Assembly: GCF_030704535.1 (NCBI RefSeq)
Contig: NC_081815.1
Location: 3,301,001-3,365,000 of the forward strand
Source of the DNA: Vitis vinifera
Lineage: Eukaryota; Streptophyta; Magnoliopsida; Vitales; Vitaceae
DNA length: 64,000 nt
Direction: 5' to 3'
Within the stretch, counting starts at the first letter, position 1; each line of letters starts with the position of its first letter. The position numbers and the translations under genes are program-made. This document shows, one piece after another, positions 11,945 to 23,709 of this stretch. The notes beneath the pieces were generated by a model. It was not told the DNA's origin and ran no database searches. It was given only the letters and a program-made list of their open reading frames with translations.

Positions 11945-14900
11945 ATGGCTATCGACACCGACCGAGTTCAAAAACTATTCGACTCTCTGGAAGCCCAAAA
12001 GACGATTCTATCCACATGCACCCAACTCTACAAAACTCTCTCCAATCATTTCTCTTCCCTCCAGCACTCCCTTTCCCAGAAATCCAGTTCCCTTGACTCC
12101 AAATTCCAAGCCCTAGAATCTGACTCCAAGAAAACCCTCGAATCCCTTGACCAGCGCGAAAATTCTATACCCGAGCGCGAGTCATCTGCTGCCGCCCGCA
12201 TCGAGGAGCAGAGGGAGGCGGCGCTCTCCGAGTTCGAGAAGGCCGTCCCTGAAAATGCTGAATTATCGGAGTGTTTGAAATCGTACTGCCGCAAGATGGA
12301 TTCTTCAGGTTTGTTGAGGTTTATGGTGTCGAAGCGGAAGGAGTCGATGTCGTTGAGATCGGAGATTGTGTCCGCGATGGAGGAGTCGGTGGACTCGGCA
12401 CGGTTGGTGTTAGATGCAGTGGAAGAATTCGTTTCACAGAAATCGGGGAAAGTTGGGATTCCGGACAAGCGTTGGGCATGCGGAATGCTGATGCAGGCAT
12501 TGTTTCCTGCAGCGGAGTTGGGTGGGAAGACGGTGCCAAAGCCTGCATTTGCCAGGAGCGTGGTGGAGAGGGCGGCCAGAGTTGCTGAGTTGTGGAAGGG
12601 AAAGATGGGTGATGGAGGGGAAGGGAGCATGATTGGTCCAACAGAGGCAGCTATGTTTATGCAAATGGTAGCTGGGTTCGGGTTGAAGCCAAAGTTTGAT
12701 GAGGAGTTTTTAAGGAAACAGGTGCTGGAGTTTGCCTCAAGGAGGGATATGCCGAAGCTGGCCATTGCATTAGGATTTGGGGAGAAAATGGGAGGTTTGC
12801 TTCTGACTTGCTAATTATTTCTTGGCGAGCAATGTATATATGTGTGGACTTAAATGTTAACGTCTTTGTTTGGTTGAAATTTGGTTGTGGTTATGGTCTG
12901 TTACAAGGTTTACTTGTTAGTATTTGGATTGCGGTTTTTTATTGTGCAAGGACAAGTTCATTCATGATGTTTTGTGATAAAAAGTACATCTATATGGTTT
13001 ACCATAGTTTCCACTGTTTGTTAGTTGTTAATCTACAGAGTTTTCAATTTTATTATTGAAAATGAAACGTCTCAAATTTCTGTAAGAAAATTAGAAAAAT
13101 ATGTTAATTGGTATATTTGAAAAAAAGGCACAACCTTAGTACTCAAGAAGTATAGAAAGACACTAAAGAAAAGAAAAAAAAACCATGAAAAAGAACTAGA
13201 GGAATCACTAACTAGCCTCAACTGCTCCTAAACTATCTATAAAATCTAAGACAAATACTGAGAAATGTTCTATGAAACTTAACGGAACCACTAGATCAAC
13301 CAAATAAAGGTTTTTAGGAACAACTCCTTAGCTTCAATTTGTAGACTCTTCCACAACTTTGCACAACCAATGCTAATTAGCAAGCAATTGACCTTGTCCT
13401 CTAAGCTAATCAAATGTAAGAATCCTCTCCAATGCTACCTACCAAAAGAAGAGCCAACGTCTAGCAGTGCTGTTGGTACCCAAATCTCCCTCAGCGGGAA
13501 CGAACAAGGAGAGCCCAAGGAAAGAGAGTTGCAGGACTTGAATGAAAAAAAAAAAAGGATCCTTCCCCAAGACTCCAACCTCAAAGATAGCCAATAAGGG
13601 TCCCCTTTTATCATCTGAAGACAGGATATGCTATAGAAATGCCGCTTTCAAGCTTAGGTTTCTAAGCTACCCAAACATCTGCCACTAAAGCATCTTTTTA
13701 AAAACTGGTGCCAAAAAGAACTGGAAAACAGTCTTTAGGCTCTAACTCCCAATACAACACAGCATGCCAAAATCTAGTCAGGTCATTACCCATCTAAATA
13801 TGCAGCAAGGGTCAGAAATATTCTAACTCTTCCCAATAGCTTTCTATAGGTTTCCATTCTATACTTCTCTTTCCCCTCCTTGGAACTCCATTTCTCTCCA
13901 TCTCTCCGAACTTTCCTGTGATAACTTGCCTCCCTGGGCTGTCATGCTTCCCTGCTCATGATCAAAATCACTTCCCAAACAAGACCTTATTAATGATTGA
14001 AAGGTTCCCAATACCTAAATCAGCTTTGTGATTATAGTAGCAATTGCTAACTATTTGACCAGATGATACTGCCTCTTTTATGCTTGCTCCCTGATAAGAG
14101 ATCACATTGAATCTTCTCTAGCCTATTCTCTAGTTTCTTTTTTGTTTTGACGCTTCTAACTTGATGATGCTTGCTTTTTCTAGGTTTTTAATTGAGAAAG
14201 CTTTGCATGAAGTCCTATATGAGCTGAAGGATCATGATGTGAATTGTGAAATTGCATTACTACATGATGTTTTATTGAATTTCCTAAAATATGGAACATT
14301 GGAACTTTTTGGTCCTTAGTAGTTATTATATCTTTGTAGATAAGAAGTGTCAAATTTTTATATCTTTTATTTTTTAAAATTTTGCATGTATAGCTAATGC
14401 AATTTTAGCATGGCATGTTTTTTTCTCTTTAAAGGTGTATGATATAGAAGATCCCTTAACTGGGTAAGGAATCAATCAAGAAAAGGGATACTTGCCTACG
14501 CCATACCAGGACTTCTAAGATGACTAGATGATTGTCCAGGACAAGGACTTAAGTAACTACCCACTTTATCCACCTCTTTCAAGCTCACCTGGTGTTGCAC
14601 TACTCCCACTTTTGTGGCTTTGATAGTTTCAGTTCCAAACATCTCATTTGAGTCATGTTTCTTTGTGCAAGAGGCATCTCAGGCTAAATTCTTAACCATT
14701 AATCAGTTGATGAGAAGAGGGTGCATCTTGGTTAGTGGGTGTTTATATTGTCAAACAAAGAGTTTGTTAGCATATATTGCTTTATTGTGTTGGAACTTGA
14801 GCACTCTGAGATTCTCTTTTTCCCATTTTGAGAATTTTCTGGGTTTGGTCTTGTTCAACATAGGGTTTCTTTTTAGTTGGCAAGGTGTTTTTGTTAAGAA

Positions 14901-17900
14901 AAGGAAGAGGAAAGTACAAAAAGTTGTTTCCTTATACTTGTTTTGGTACAACAGGATGGTGTAATTGAAAATTTCTTGAATGGTTGGAGTTGTCTATGTT
15001 GTGGCTGAAAGCTCTTTTCCTTGGTGACCATATACTAGAATCATGTGCATTAAGGGCTGCTTCTGCTAGGCAATCATCTTCTAATTCATTTTTTTCTACA
15101 AACCTAGGCATTTGACGCTACTTTGAAATGTTAACCTTATTTGCTTCAGAGAAGAGTGGATGATCTGCCGGCTCTTGCACAAATTTGTAAAGGTTTTTGT
15201 AAACCCCCAATTCTGCATTGGCATGAGAGACAGGAGCCCTAAGGTCCACCCTGATTTCATTTAAATTCTGTAGATTGGAGTTAGAGCATTGTAGTTTGTA
15301 GAAGTGGGAGATTGATTCGTTTAAGCAGTTAGGGTAAATAAACTTGGTAGCTTGCTTCTTCTTTCTGAATATGGACTTTCAAGTGGTATTTCAGATGGGA
15401 GTACAAACAAGTAAACTAGCTGGCCACATTCCCAGCAACTTAGTACCCTTCTTTCACTTACAGCTATCTAACACATTCAGGAGCTGTGTAACTGCTGTTA
15501 GAACGCTTTTCTTAATCTGTAATGGATGTCGAAAAGTGAAGATTGGTTCTGTACCAGGTCATGATGATATGCTTGATAAAGGTTTGTTTTGTTGATAGCA
15601 TTTTATGATGTAGGATGCGTAGTAGCTGTTGTCACAATAGGGGTCCTAAGGTGTGATATGAATTTTTTTTGGATAGCCATTCGTTGGCTTGAATTCATGC
15701 TTGGGACCCTTGTTGGACCTTGGTCCGTTCTTTGGGTCCCCTTATTTCCAAATGTGCTGAGTTTGCCAACTTTTGGTGTTTTTACTATATTTTGCTTATC
15801 AAAGAAGCATCTATCATCTTGCATGTGATGACAAGCTTATTTTATCACTTCTCTATGATGCAAATCCCATAATCTTGTTAGAGTTTTTAATTTGATAAGG
15901 AGCCAGACTGATGACAACCAATATGCATCAGCCATCCCAAACTTGGTTTAGTCCAAATTTTTTGCTGGAAATCTTTATATTGAATGATTTGATGTTCATC
16001 TCATGCCTAGCTGACATGATGGAAATTAAGCATTAGCTGTGGTCGATAAAATGTTGATTCTGTGTTGTTGATTTTGAGTCAAGTTTAGAATGAAACCACA
16101 AATGCACAAAGATGAAATCACATAGAGATCTTTAAGAGTAATTGTACTCTAGAAAGTCTATTTCCTGCCTGAATAGTATCATTGCATGCTGCCTCATGTT
16201 CATCCTGAGAAGTTCTTTTCCACTTTTAAAAAAGGACTTGACCTAGAACTCAAAGACCTACTTCCTTTCTAAATTCCTGCTCTCTCCCTCCCATATGTGC
16301 TTCAGTTGGTTGCCCCTTTTATACCCCATGTGGGCATGGTTTGCACCTTTTTTTGTTTAGGCTCTATTCGAATAAAAATGTTTGTGCCTATCAAAAAAAT
16401 AAAAAATAATGATGCAACCTCTGAAATCTTTGATTTTAGTGTGTTATTGTCCATTGGTTGTATATTTTGTTGCCTTTTTTTAGTAGAAATGGTAGACTGA
16501 AGCCACAACTTTAAAGGTATTTTTCCTCATTGTAAATCATGCCAATGTGACGTCCTCCTATTTCCTACCATAAGCTCATTCATTTCTCAAACTCATTTAA
16601 GAGCTCCATGTTTCCTTTCTGCAAACCTCACCTCTACCATCTGAAGTTCTAAAATATAGATTTTTTTATTAATTTCTTTTCCTTCTGTTGTTTTTTTTTT
16701 TTTTTTTTTTTTGGTGATAACCACTACTTCAATGAATCAGTTCATAATGTAAAGCAACACATAAATAGAGATGCTTGAATTAAAAATGTTTTGATAATTA
16801 TAGTGAGAATGGTTGGTGTTATGAATATGAAATTTATTTTTAAAATTTTTGTTTTTTATTATCTGAAGTTGAAACATTCTTCATACAAAAGCAAACCATT
16901 TGTTTATGTAATTATTCATTATTTGATGGAGCCTTTCTGGGTCAAGAAATTAATATGCTTGAATGGATTTTAACAAGTTGCTATTATCTATATGTATGCT
17001 GTTGTGCCCTCTAGTGTAGGCACTGGTGATATATTAATATTTGCCTATCGTAAATGTGCTATAATCCATATGACTACAATTTAGGGGAAAGTCAAGTAGA
17101 AGAAAATGAAACCTTGAGAAATTAAGAACACAAGGAAAATAGAGAATGCAATATGGCTGGAAATTAAATTCAAGGGTGCATTGTTTCTTGAATTATAGTC
17201 AACTAATGTTTGTATCTATTCTCCCACCTGCCACCTGGATTTATCAAATGTCTGCTAAATCCAAAGAAATGTATATTCTTGTCATATGATTGACTTTATG
17301 TTCAATTCCCACCCTAGAAGGTGAAACTAGATTTCTCAAAGTTAATTAGGAACTCTAGTTGAGGATAAATTAACAAGAAGAAATAGGAATGAGGGCAGAA
17401 GCTTTGGTACATTTTATGTCTTGTATATCAAAAAAGAAAAAGGGAAAAACATTCACTTGTTGGAATATTTGTTTCTGGCATTGCTAACAAGGTATTATGA
17501 GATTCTGGTCTTTTAGCTTAGTGCAAGACATCAATTTGGACATGGGGATTGTATAGTTGACAATGAATGGTTGAACTATATGGTTTGGTTTATTGTGTGT
17601 TGTTGAGTTACTTATGTTAGAGAAAAATGAGGTAGGATAACAACAAAATACAAATAGTTTGCTTTCAGTTCTAATTTCATTTCTTAAACAGATGTGTCTC
17701 ATTAGGATGCATTTCACTGAATATGCTTCATTGAAGGAACTTGTGTTTTCACAGATATAATTGATGAATTGGTGAAAAGTGGTAAAGAGATTGAGGCAGT
17801 GTATTTTGCTTCTGAGTCTGGGTTGACTGAACGGTTTTCTCCTGTCTCTCTGCTCAAGTCTTATCTCCATAACTCAAGGAAAAATGCTACAACTATTTTG

Positions 17901-18602
17901 AAGAATGGCAACTATAGCACTGCAGCAACGGTGTGTTTTGCATCATCTTATCTTTCTCAATTCCCAATAGTTTCTTCAATACTGATTTACCATCTGCAAA
18001 TTTTGTTAATCTGGTTGATGTTTCAGGAAGAGTCCGGGAACGTAGAGTTAAATTCGATAAAAACCATAATCAAATGTGTGGAAGACCACAAGCTCGAATC
18101 AGAGTTCTCCATTGATAGCTTAAGGAAACGGGCAACCCAGCTAGAGAAAGCCAAGGTAGAGAGAAAGAAGAGTTCAGCAGGTGCAAGCAAGCCTCCCAAT
18201 AAGCGAGCCCATGGTGGTGGCAGTGGGAGTGGCAGTGGCCGGGGTAGTGGACCTTCAGCTTTCCGTCCAGCCAAAGCACCTAAATTTTCAAACTCCACTT
18301 ACCCGTCTTTCGGCAGAAGGAACCCAGCTCCTCCTCCCCAGCACAGCCCAGCGGGGAGATATTCTGGCCCATTCAGCTACCCTGCTCAAGGTGTCTATGA
18401 TGGTCCCACCCCACCCCCTTATGCATCTACCTACGGTGGGCCTCACCCCCAAACGCCCACCATTCCTCAACAGCACTACTCACTCTCTGTGGATGATATG
18501 GGAGCTGGTGGGATGAGGGCCAGTGGCTCGTATGGAGGACAGACTAGCTACAACGCATATGACTACGCCGCTGCTGCTCCCCCCACTTACCATACTCAAT
18601 AG
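11945..18602 (+). CDS. FRIGIDA-like protein (FRL4-like)
   Basis: Three coding exons: 11945-12794, 17755-17930 and 18027-18602, giving 533 residues, close to the roughly 530 residues I recall for FRL4 proteins. The start is the first in-frame ATG (MAIDTDRVQKLFDSLEAQK). Residues about 15-105 form an acidic coiled coil. The FRIGIDA domain follows, with SSGLLRFMVSKRKE, LVLDAVEEF, AELWKGKMG, AAMFMQMVAGFGL and, over the intron, LGFGEKM-GDIIDELVKSGKEIEAVYF. After FRIGIDA-domain words such as TIIKCVEDHKLESEF, a basic hinge leads to a disordered Gly/Ser/Pro/Tyr tail ending YAAAAPPTYHTQ. FRL proteins act with FRIGIDA in the nucleus on FLC-type flowering control; other members work in seed development. 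FLC control need not apply in this species. Intron 1 is 4960 bp, unusually long. Confidence 0.93.
12795..17754 (+). other. 4.96-kb first intron of the FRIGIDA-like gene
   Basis: The donor GTTTGC at 12795 and acceptor ACAG at 17751-17754 join codons to give GEKMGDIIDEL, which matches the family. The interior holds degraded repeat at 13100-14000, a short open stretch at 14185-14319, a possible L1 3' tail ending in A-rich sequence near 16380-16410, and a T run at about 16690. No second gene is evident. Confidence 0.75.
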
Positions 18603-21600
18603 TCTGCAAGTTAAAACACCAGAAAATTTATTAGAGGATTGTATATTTTTGCTGTCGAGGTCCTTTTTTATCATGGAGCCCTGTTTTTGTCGTTGGCCTT
18701 TACTTTTGATACTTTTGACCTAGAGCTAAATCTTATTCATAGGAGAAGCCGAATTCTGGATCCTCAAATCTTTCATCTCTTTGTCAAGTTTTATATGCGG
18801 CCGGAGCATCTGTGGATGAATGTTGGTTTCTTTCTAAAAAAAAAGAAGTGAAAATCTTAAAATTGTCTTCTAAAGAATATAAATCTTAAATTTTAAAATT
18901 TATATTCAAACTGGTTTTTTGAAAGGTAATCTTTATATGATGTTATTACATCGAAGCAAATTATTATTTTTGGAAACATTTTTTCAACTTTTAAAAATTC
19001 TTAAATTATTTTTATAATTATTATTTTTTACAAATATTTTTTTTGAAAGAGTGATACAAATAATTAAAATCTGTATCTACTACATCAAATTGGAACTAAT
19101 GCCATGGCATACAAGCTATATCTGTAAGGTAAGTCATTAATGGCCAGTAATTTGGGAAAGTTAAAAGCACTTTCTAGAATTTGAATGGTTGTTTCAAACA
19201 AAATAGATTTTAATTTTTTTTTATAAAAAATCCCTTAAAATGATTTCAAAATAATATTTAGTAGATTTTTTAAGGAAAAAAAATGATATAGCCATGTATT
19301 GGAACAGTAAAAAAAAAAATTGGGAACTAAAAACACCCTTTTCTTTTTTATTTTTCGTGATAAGTGCAAGAGGAAAGATAAGTGTTGTTAACGATTTTTC
19401 TTTGTTCATCTTTGTTTCGAAAAATTTAATAAGAGGAAGTGTAATTCATCTTTATTACAAGTTTAAACTTCATCGAAAATTCAATAGGAGAAAGTGTAGA
19501 GAGAACACAAATTTTTTTTGGAAGACAAAGAGTGAAATGGGGTCATTTTTTTAAAATAAAAGTCATCCATCTATATTAAGTTGTTAGCAAGTGGAAATTG
19601 ACTATGGTTATGGAAATGGAAGAAAATAAATTTCAAAAAGTAAAAATTTGATATTGAACCCTCAAGAATTTTAACTAAACAAAAAGCTAGAACTATAAAA
19701 AATAAAATTAAAATTATGATCATTCACTATGACTTAGACACCAAACAATAAAACAACATAACAAATGTTTTTTTATTTTATTTATTGCTTCATGTTTGAC
19801 ATGCTTCATAGGTGCTGCTCATTTTTATCACTAGGCACCCAACAAAACTAGAACCTTGTTAGTGGAGATAGTATATTCCACTAATTTTTTTGGGTAGGGA
19901 CTTCTATTTCCAATAATGATAAACTCATAATTTGAGTTACTAATGGATATCCTTTCTACAAACAAGTCTTATGGAGGTAAATTCTTCACATAATGTGCAA
20001 CCTAATATTAGTTTGATAACAAGTGGAAAATGATCAAGGATCAAGGAAGTGGAGTATCCTAATTCAAGAGAATAAATTATAACAAGTGAATTTTTTTTAT
20101 GAAATATTTAATTGCTAATAAAATTAGGAAAAAAATAATATAAAATGTAATATATATATATATATATATATATTATTTTATATAAATATAAAATAAAAAA
20201 TTTTACCAAAGCAAAAAAGTTGGAATCATAAGCAAAAACTAAAATCATGTTATAATCTTGAAGTGAAAAATTAAAATTTAGAATAATATTAATAATAATA
20301 ATGTGACAAATATATTTTTATTTTATTTGCTTGTGATAAGGTTTACAAAATAATTACATTTTTTATTTAGCATTAATATGAAAATTATTATATCCTAAAC
20401 CTCTAAATAATAAAACTCAAAATTTAAATCTAAATCTTTAATTATCAAATGTATTATCATAATTAATATTTAAAATTATCAAGGGTTTTATTTGTGACAA
20501 ATTACTGTTAGCTATTATATTCCTTTGGTGGATAATGTAATTGCATTGAACCTCAACTTCCCGAGGTTTGGTTATATGTTACAAGTATTAAAAAGTTTGA
20601 TTCCATCTACCTTAAAAAAATGAATAATATTTTAAATTAAACTAGTCACCTATTTGCAAAGTTTCATTGAATTGACCATCATTTGTTATTTTATAGTTTG
20701 AATAAAAAAATATTTTGAAATAATATTATTTTGATTTGATATAAAATTGTTATTTACATAAATAATGTCAATTGAAACTATTGAATGTCCTATAACTTCA
20801 AGAATTTTTATAAAAATGATTGTCAAATTATACCTCTTGATTTGTATTTAGATTTGAAAACTTTTTATCCATAAAATTGTATTAATTTTTTTATTTGTTT
20901 TAATCAAGCTTTGAAATATCTCATTGTTGACTATTTTTATTGTATGATATCCCACGTCACATAGGAGAAAAGTTTTTGACATTGTATATTTATGAGTTTC
21001 TCTTAACCTTATAAAGATGTTTTAGAGACATGAAGGTTTATTGGGCCTATAACGAATAATATCTACATGAAAATGAGCAAATCATTATAAATGACATTAA
21101 AGTCGATCTCTTGCCCTAATATGAGAATTTGTTTAATACTGTAAAAAGTATTCATATGTATAAAGGGTTGATTGTGTGATACCTCACACTAGGTTGGATT
21201 TTTTTTTTTTTTTTGACTCTATATATGTGTGAAATTTTTTTAACCATATAAATACATTTTAAAATCAGGGCCACTTAGGTCGATGATGAAAAATATTTAT
21301 ATAATTGAGAGCAAATTGTTATAGTTTATTCAATGTTGACTAATGTTAGTAATATTAGGGATGGTTTACATGATCTTACTCACTGGAATTGAAATATGGG
21401 GAGAATCTATGAAATAATTAAAAATGCTTTCATATCTAAATGAACATTATTCCATATATGTTTTTAATTTGGGCATTTGGTTTTTATTATAAAAATTATA
21501 TTTTCTATTTAGTTAGTTCTCAATAAAAGGATGGTTAAAGGTTTTACTTGAATCCTTTGATGCTTGATCATTGACTAACAAGTTTTAGATTGATTATCCC

Positions 21601-22650
21601 AATATTGAAAAGGAATCTTAGAGATGGGTCTCATGTTTGATTGTTAAAACTAGAAAGAAAATATTTAAGGTAAATTTTATACACTTAAAATATGATTTGA
21701 AATTGTCAAATCAAAGTTTTAGATTTTAACTAATTTTAAAAGACAATTTATTCCTAGAGTGACCCTTTAACAATCAAAGCCTCTATTTTTTTTTTAGTGG
21801 ACTTAAAAAATTGGAATTGTGATCATCTTTAAATGCTTTCATTTCTTTGTTAGTTCTATTAAATATTTTAAGGCATATTTATATTTAAGAGGAGTTTATA
21901 TATATATATTATAAAATACCTTTATATAAACACGATATTTTCATCCCTGTGTAGACACAAAATTCTTATTGTGTTTACGAGATTATAAGGTTAAATAGAT
22001 AAACATTTTTTGTGAGTAACCAAACAAACTATCATGTTAAATTCGATAATCAATTATGATACCATTTATAATAATATTGCTTCCAATCATATCAATTTTA
22101 TTTAGGTTTAAAGGTCATGACTCCAAAGTTGTCTTGCATGGTTTAAAAAAAAGAAAAAAAACTCAATACATTTTTGTTATCCAATATGAGATATTAATAA
22201 TTACCCTTACTTAGATATAACATATACGTAGATATAACATATTTTTTATGTCAAATATAATTACTGGACCAAACAAACGAACTCGTACCGAGAATTATTC
22301 ATCTACACAATTAAGGGAATATATATAAAATAATTTTCTCTTCTAACAAGGGACATCCAAGTTACATCATATGCAAACACAATAAGGTCATTGCGTCTCA
22401 TAAAATTGCACCATATCATTCTTTAATTTGAAAAAAAAAAAAAAAAATTCCTCGGCCTAAGAAAGCATTTACAAAAGAAAAGCCGGATTTTTTTTGAAAT
22501 CGTAATTGCCCTTTTAAGAGATTGGTAGATCAAACCCAGAAACTCCCCAATAATTGAAAGAACAATAAGAAAATGGATAAACATTTTCTCTCACTCTAAA
22601 GTTCTTATCATATTATTATTATTTTTTGCTAACATTTAGAACCTTTTTTC
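18603..22650. other. Intergenic, AT-rich, no gene seen
   Basis: The first 250 bases are probably the 3' UTR of the FRIGIDA-like gene. The rest is very AT-rich with an AT microsatellite at 20151-20173 and a dispersed repeat at 20944-21340. Open frames are short and low-complexity. Confidence 0.6.
20944..21340 (+). repeat. Dispersed repeat, plus-strand copy (ATCCCAC...TTAACCTTATAAA type)
   Basis: Reads ATCCCACGTCACATAGGAGA, then TGAGTTTCTCTTAACCTTAT, and ends near TTGGGCCTATAACGAATAAT. A second, more decayed copy begins about 21180 (ATACCTCACACTAGG, then TTTTAACCATATAAATACAT). The same words occur on the opposite strand at about 46390-46660 and 63110-63425. The class is unknown; it may be LTR debris. 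Confidence 0.5.
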
Positions 22651-22715
22651 ACAACCAGGCACCAAATCCAAATCACGAGCGACGGACAAGACACTAGTAA
22701 GAACAACAACCAACA

Positions 22716-23150
22716 TCACTTGCTGATCTTTCCTCTAAGCTTGACACCTAGAACCTTCTCCATCTTCGCAAGCACCGCCTGGTTCGGCACTGCCTTACCG
22801 TTCTCGTACTCCTGAACCACCTGAGGCCTCTCGTTTATCAGCTTAGCCAGCTCCGCTTGGCTCATCTTCTTCTCCAACCTCGCTTTCTGTATCAACTGTC
22901 TCACATCCACCGATACCCTGTCCAAAGCCGCCGGCTCCGTTCCTTCATCCAGCTTCCTCGTGTTCATGATCGGAGCCGCCTTCTTGTTCGCACCGCCATC
23001 GAACTTCTTCAAGGTCTGGACTGGCGCGCCTGACCGGATAGCCTTGTTCACGGCCTTTGGATCACGAAGCTCTTGCGCTTTGGGCTTCGACTTGTGGAGA
23101 ACCACTGGCTCCCAATCCTGGCTCAAGGCTCCTGGAAATCTGTTTGGCAT
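22716..23150 (-). CDS. MBF1C: Multiprotein bridging factor 1c, heat-responsive transcriptional coactivator
   Basis: Intronless frame of 144 residues, close to the roughly 148 residues recalled for Arabidopsis MBF1c. The N-terminal MBF1 region begins MPNRFPGALSQDWEPVVLHK (residues 1-20), with KAVNKAIRSGAPVQT and NTRKLDEGTEPAA. The C-terminal cro/C1-type helix-turn-helix lies at about residues 84-137 (KKMSQAELAKLINERP, then EYENGKAVPNQAVLAKME) and ends VKLRGKISK. The LEKKMSQAELAK and VLGVKLRGK wording and the lack of introns place it with MBF1c rather than MBF1a/b. MBF1 bridges transcription factors to TBP; MBF1c is needed for basal thermotolerance in Arabidopsis. The start at 23150 is preferred over an in-frame ATG 13 codons upstream because the family begins MP-R. 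It is divergent from MSH7. Two heat-shock elements lie upstream. Confidence 0.95.
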   Translation of the reverse strand: MPNRFPGALSQDWEPVVLHKSKPKAQELRDPKAVNKAIRSGAPVQTLKKFDGGANKKAAPIMNTRKLDEGTEPAALDRVSVDVRQLIQKARLEKKMSQAELAKLINERPQVVQEYENGKAVPNQAVLAKMEKVLGVKLRGKISK

Positions 23151-23249
23151 CCTAGAGAATCGAAGAGACAGCAAGATATTTTTGGACAAAGAGATAGCTG
23201 AGGGAAAAAGCAGACGTGGGGTTCTTAAAAAGCTGAGGGGATCTCTCTG

Positions 23250-23354
23250 GAAGGTTCGATATTGTCATTATCGGGATGGGCTTTGCTTTAGAAATAGGCC
23301 CATTTATTCTGCACTGAGGTCGTGAGACGTGACCCGGGCGGATCTGGAACCTTC
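23250..23354 (-). promoter_or_regulatory. Two heat-shock elements upstream of MBF1c
   Basis: GAAGGTTC (23250-23257) and GAACCTTC (23347-23354) are both perfect GAAnnTTC head-to-head pairs. They lie 100 and 197 bases upstream of the MBF1c start. Each has only two clean pentamer units. This fits the known heat induction of MBF1c. Binding has not been shown here. Confidence 0.6.
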
Positions 23355-23520
23355 TTAATAGCAAAGAAGGGTAATTTTGGCATTCTAAATTAGATACCAT
23401 CTGCGATTGGACTTCCTCCAGTCGGATTTTTGCCACGTACGTTTGTTTGGAGGACCATTCAATCGAACGGTTCACGAGGTATGTTGCAAGCTAATATTGT
23501 AGTCAAGTGAATGCCTCTGT

Positions 23521-23640
23521 TTTGGCGCGCTTTGAATCACAAAAGTTTATACAACGGACGGCTCAGATCAAACCACTCGACTGAGGGACATTGTCACCTT
23601 CAAAAACTCGGAAGGGGCAAAAAGAAATATTGGCGCCAAT
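23521..23640 (+). promoter_or_regulatory. E2F-type sites upstream of MSH7
   Basis: TTTGGCGC at 23521-23528 matches the plant E2F consensus TTTSSCGC exactly. ATTGGCGCCAAT at 23629-23640 is a palindrome whose core is one base off that consensus. They lie 190 and 70 bases upstream of the MSH7 ATG. S-phase control by E2F is common for replication and mismatch-repair genes. Confidence 0.55.
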
Positions 23641-23709
23641 TCTTCATCTGCAGATTCTAGTTATCATCTCTCGTTCTCTCTAGCTCTCTGTGTCCACGCC
23701 AATCTTACG

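Noticed and set aside
12046-12765. Minus-strand frame of 239 codons over FRIGIDA-like exon 1
   Set aside because: Shadow of the real exon; the plus strand has family motifs and correct splicing.
13370-13597. Plus-strand frame of 75 codons in the FRIGIDA-like intron
   Set aside because: Lies in degraded repeat-like sequence with an A run, and no known domain. A possible antisense L1 origin was considered, but the wording was too weak to claim.
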